A stretch of DNA of 41,422 nucleotides from a virus: the IMG/VR virus record IMGVR_UViG_3300031565_000113, positions 1 through 41,422 of that record. One strand, 5' to 3'. Shown here in pieces: positions 40,201 through 41,422 of this stretch. Numbering within the stretch: position 1 is the stretch's first letter; every line of letters begins with the position of its first letter. Below the pieces are notes generated by a model, which saw nothing but the letters and a program-made list of their open reading frames with translations, searched no databases and was not told the DNA's origin. A program made the position numbers and the translations under genes.

Positions 40201-40248
40201 TACTGGGAGCTGTGGGCCTTAGTGCCACGGGGGTTTCAAGACACTCCA
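40201..40248 (+). repeat. Dispersed element, copy R4
   Basis: TACTGGGAGCTGTGGGCCTT then AGTGCCACGGGGGTTTCAAG. It is nearly identical to R1 over the first ~38 bases and diverges at the end (ACACTCC). Confidence 0.88.
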
Positions 40249-40363
40249 CACGTTTCCCTTTACTTTAGAGAAATTGGTGGGAGAAATAGGTGTAAAAAGG
40301 CAAAAATAGGGTGTAAAAATGGTGCGTGTGGCGACGGATTTGCTGTGAGAACGAAAAATGTGT

Positions 40364-40410
40364 GGACTTGCTGGAAATGTCCGTGAGACTAAGGCTCGTA
40401 GCTCCCAGTA
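40364..40410 (-). repeat. Dispersed element, copy R5 (inverted)
   Basis: Read on the minus strand it is TACTGGGAGCTACGAGCCTT, then AGTCTCACGGACATTTCCAG and CAAGTCC, matching R1 at both ends with changes in the G-run. Confidence 0.85.
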
Positions 40411-40438
40411 GCTCTTGGGACTTTGTTTTTGAAAATCG

Positions 40439-40485
40439 GCTTGAAACCCACGCCCCCGTTGAGTTCCTTAAGCTCCCAAGAGGCT
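40439..40485 (-). repeat. Dispersed element, copy R6 (inverted)
   Basis: On the minus strand: CTTGGGAGCTTAAGGAACTC then AACGGGGGCGTGGGTTTCAA. It is the partner subtype of R3. It is followed by two AGAGGCTCTTGGGAGCTCTTGGGACTTTTT-like half-copies (40481-40507, read in pieces). Confidence 0.7.
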
Positions 40486-40581
40486 CTTGGGAGCTCTTGG
40501 GACTTTTTGTACTTTCTCTGTGATGTTACACACGGAGCGGGATCAGCGTGAATTTTATACGACTAGCGGAAAAAGTCAATA

Positions 40582-40587
40582 TATAGT
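40582..40587 (+). promoter_or_regulatory. Candidate -10 element for the gpZ-like gene
   Basis: TATAGT lies 12 bases before ATG 40599 and 27 before ATG 40614, in an AT-rich stretch after the repeat block. A -35 match is not clear. Start would fall near 40594. Confidence 0.35.
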
Positions 40588-40598
40588 ATTATGCTTTT

Positions 40599-41300
40599 AT
40601 GTTTACGGCGGATATGCAAAACTATAAAATTCTTGAAGAACGGCTAAAAGCTTTTAGCGAAAAAGCAATCCCATTCGCTACCAGACAAACGATAAATGAC
40701 CTTGCTTTCGCCGCCTCTTCTAAAGCTAAAGAGAATATAAGAAAAGAATTTGTTTTGAGAAATAAATTTACAGAGAAATCCATTAGGGTCACGACGACAC
40801 GAGAAAGAACAATATCGGCTCAACGATCAGTCGTTGGCTCTGTAGTAGCGTACATGGAAGAGCAGGAGTTCGGCGGGACTACTACAAAGCGAGGAAAATT
40901 CGGCGTACCTATCCCTACATCTTATTCTGCCGGGCTCTCTGAATCGGCGAAGCCAAGATCAAAAATGATAAGAAAACCAAATAAAATGTCTAGCATCAGC
41001 ATATCTAATAAAAATAGAGCGTTTAAGTCTAAGAAGCAAGCGGCCAAGGTTTCTGTAATCGAAGCGGTGAAGCGGGGGCGTAAATACATTTTCATGGAGC
41101 TGGACAGAACGAAGGGACTTTTTAAAATAACGGGCGGAAAAAATAAACCGAAAATAAAAATGGTCTATGACTTGACCCGGACAAGTATAAAGACTAAAGC
41201 GAGACCGTGGCTACGCCCAGCTTCTCAAGAGGTCATCAAAAACTTTTCTAAAATATATATAAAAAATTTAGAATATCAACTTAAACGCTTTAAGGCGTAA
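40599..41300 (+). CDS. gpZ-like minor tail / tail completion protein
   Basis: This 233-residue basic protein begins like lambda gpZ (minor tail protein Z family). A leading helix 'LEERLKAFSEKAIPFATRQT' (residues ~12-31) is followed by 'INDLAFAASSKAKENIRKEF' and 'RNKFTEKSIRVTTTRE'. The rest is Lys/Arg-rich, with an 'FGVPIPTSYSAG' loop and a C-terminal 'ARPWLRPASQEVI' motif. gpZ-type proteins complete the tail tip that enters the head. Here the gene is detached from the tail module. If the genome is circular it sits just before the terminase genes and could start the late transcript. ATG 40614 is an alternative start. Confidence 0.65.
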   Translation: MFTADMQNYKILEERLKAFSEKAIPFATRQTINDLAFAASSKAKENIRKEFVLRNKFTEKSIRVTTTRERTISAQRSVVGSVVAYMEEQEFGGTTTKRGKFGVPIPTSYSAGLSESAKPRSKMIRKPNKMSSISISNKNRAFKSKKQAAKVSVIEAVKRGRKYIFMELDRTKGLFKITGGKNKPKIKMVYDLTRTSIKTKARPWLRPASQEVIKNFSKIYIKNLEYQLKRFKA

Positions 41301-41356
41301 CAAAAAAAGTAGCTCGGGGGCGGGGCTTCTTTAAGGGGCGTTCGTGGCTATAAGAG

Positions 41357-41378
41357 CCTTTAAAGTCTCTTTAAAAGG
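41357..41378 (+). repeat. Near-perfect hairpin in the candidate packaging region
   Basis: CCTTTAAAG (41357-41365), loop TCT, CTTTAAAAGG (41369-41378) pair over nine bases with one bulged A. No T-run follows, so it is not a standard terminator. It may be a binding site for the small terminase. Confidence 0.6.
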
Positions 41379-41409
41379 TACTGTGGAGCGAATTTAAAAC
41401 CCATCGCAC

Positions 41410-41421
41410 TTTGACCGAACC
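41410..41421. repeat. 12-bp near-terminal direct repeat, right copy
   Basis: TTTGACCGAACC is identical to 2-13. It ends one base before the window end. Confidence 0.6.
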
Positions 41422-41422
41422 A

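Larger units (their letters stand above)
39843..40598. other. 756-bp noncoding region with dispersed inverted and direct repeats
   Basis: This is the only large stretch without a credible gene. It lies between the leftward early operon and the rightward gpZ-like gene. It holds six degenerate copies of a ~45-bp element in both orientations, and a 12-bp perfect inverted repeat. It also has T8 (40121-40127 region) and A8 (40183-40190) tracts and two GGTGTAAAAA copies (about 40290 and 40310). GGGACTTTTT and AAGTCCC motifs recur on both strands. It is a candidate replication origin, structured RNA or regulatory hub. Two short open frames here follow the repeats and are not credible genes. Confidence 0.8.
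41301..41422. other. Right-end intergenic region, candidate packaging (cos) region
   Basis: It contains a G-rich patch (CTCGGGGGCGGGGCTTC, 41313-41329) with a second GGGGCG at 41335. Three CTTTAA-centred repeats (41329-41378) and the right copy of the 12-bp terminal repeat follow. In a circular molecule this region and 1-73 together lie directly before the small terminase gene, the usual place of cos in phages with gpA-type terminases. The cos call is inference; the cut site cannot be read from one strand assembly. Confidence 0.45.

Noticed and set aside
39872-40485. CRISPR array or insertion sequence from the ~45-bp repeats
   Set aside because: Spacing is irregular, orientation is mixed and copies diverge internally; there is no transposase and no target-site duplication.
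40326-40523. 65-residue open frame on the plus strand
   Set aside because: It lies wholly within repeats R5 and R6, with no ribosome-binding site and atypical composition.
41281-41310. Terminator at the end of the gpZ-like gene (CGCTTTAAGGCG then A-run)
   Set aside because: The stem is only about 3-4 bp with mismatches and the run is A rather than T on the relevant strand.
1-41422. tRNA genes
   Set aside because: I saw no cloverleaf with a TTCGANTC-type T-arm and CCA-ready acceptor in either strand by eye; a covariance search would be decisive.

Overview
This window reads as one essentially complete genome (or excised prophage) of a tailed phage with a contractile tail. The packaging and head genes are of lambda type: gpA-like large terminase, gpW-like joiner, lambda-type portal, S49 protease/scaffold, gpD decoration protein and gpE capsid. 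The tail and baseplate follow the phage Mu order: sheath, tube, frameshifted tail chaperone, tape measure, gpN, gpP, gp45, gp46, gp47, gp48, fibre. The likely host is a Campylobacterota bacterium (Campylobacter or a relative). This rests on the AT-rich coding style with many ATA and TTT codons, and on a primase-polymerase-helicase whose N-terminal motifs look like the polymerase of Nitratiruptor phage NrS-1. The host call is inference; no host gene is present.

Layout. (1) 1-20057, rightward: small terminase, an adenine-type DNA methyltransferase wedged between the two terminase genes, head, tail, baseplate, a first tail fibre and an exported 175-residue cargo protein. (2) 25152-20047, leftward: DEAH helicase, a MORN/YwqK-repeat protein, VRR-NUC nuclease, a mini-TetR DNA-binding protein and the primase-polymerase-helicase. 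(3) 25213-30311, rightward from a divergent promoter: a protein with a 19-unit minisatellite, DUF2800 nuclease, DUF2815 ssDNA-binding protein, family A DNA polymerase and a small unknown. (4) 30365-35406, rightward: a 1304-residue fibre/spike, a lectin-like protein and a small companion. (5) 35408-36966: a Xre-type regulator facing a small unknown gene, then a cluster of small membrane proteins that is probably the lysis cassette. (6) 39779-37047, leftward: unknown, second MORN-repeat protein, acidic unknown, CsrA, a degenerate TOPRIM protein and a small HTH protein, closed by a clear terminator at 36965-36997. (7) 39843-40598: noncoding, packed with six degenerate copies of a ~45-bp element in both orientations. 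(8) 40599-41300: gpZ-like tail protein, then an intergenic stretch that would join to the small terminase gene if the molecule is circular.

How it works together. Modules 2 and 3 make a self-contained replisome: priming and unwinding, polymerase, ssDNA binding and two nuclease families. Module 6 looks like an early regulatory operon. It and one gene of module 3 are served by four near-copies of one promoter cassette (-35, 16-bp spacer, TACACT/TACAAT -10, conserved leader and Shine-Dalgarno), so they are probably co-regulated. The tail chaperone contains a textbook -1 slippery heptamer. I see no integrase, transposase, partition gene or recognisable endolysin, so the lifestyle is unresolved.

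The most unusual points are the spread of the promoter cassette, one copy of which seems to have overwritten the 3' end of a neighbouring gene; the repeat-rich noncoding block; the phage CsrA; and the coexistence of an NrS-1-like primase-polymerase with a PolA.
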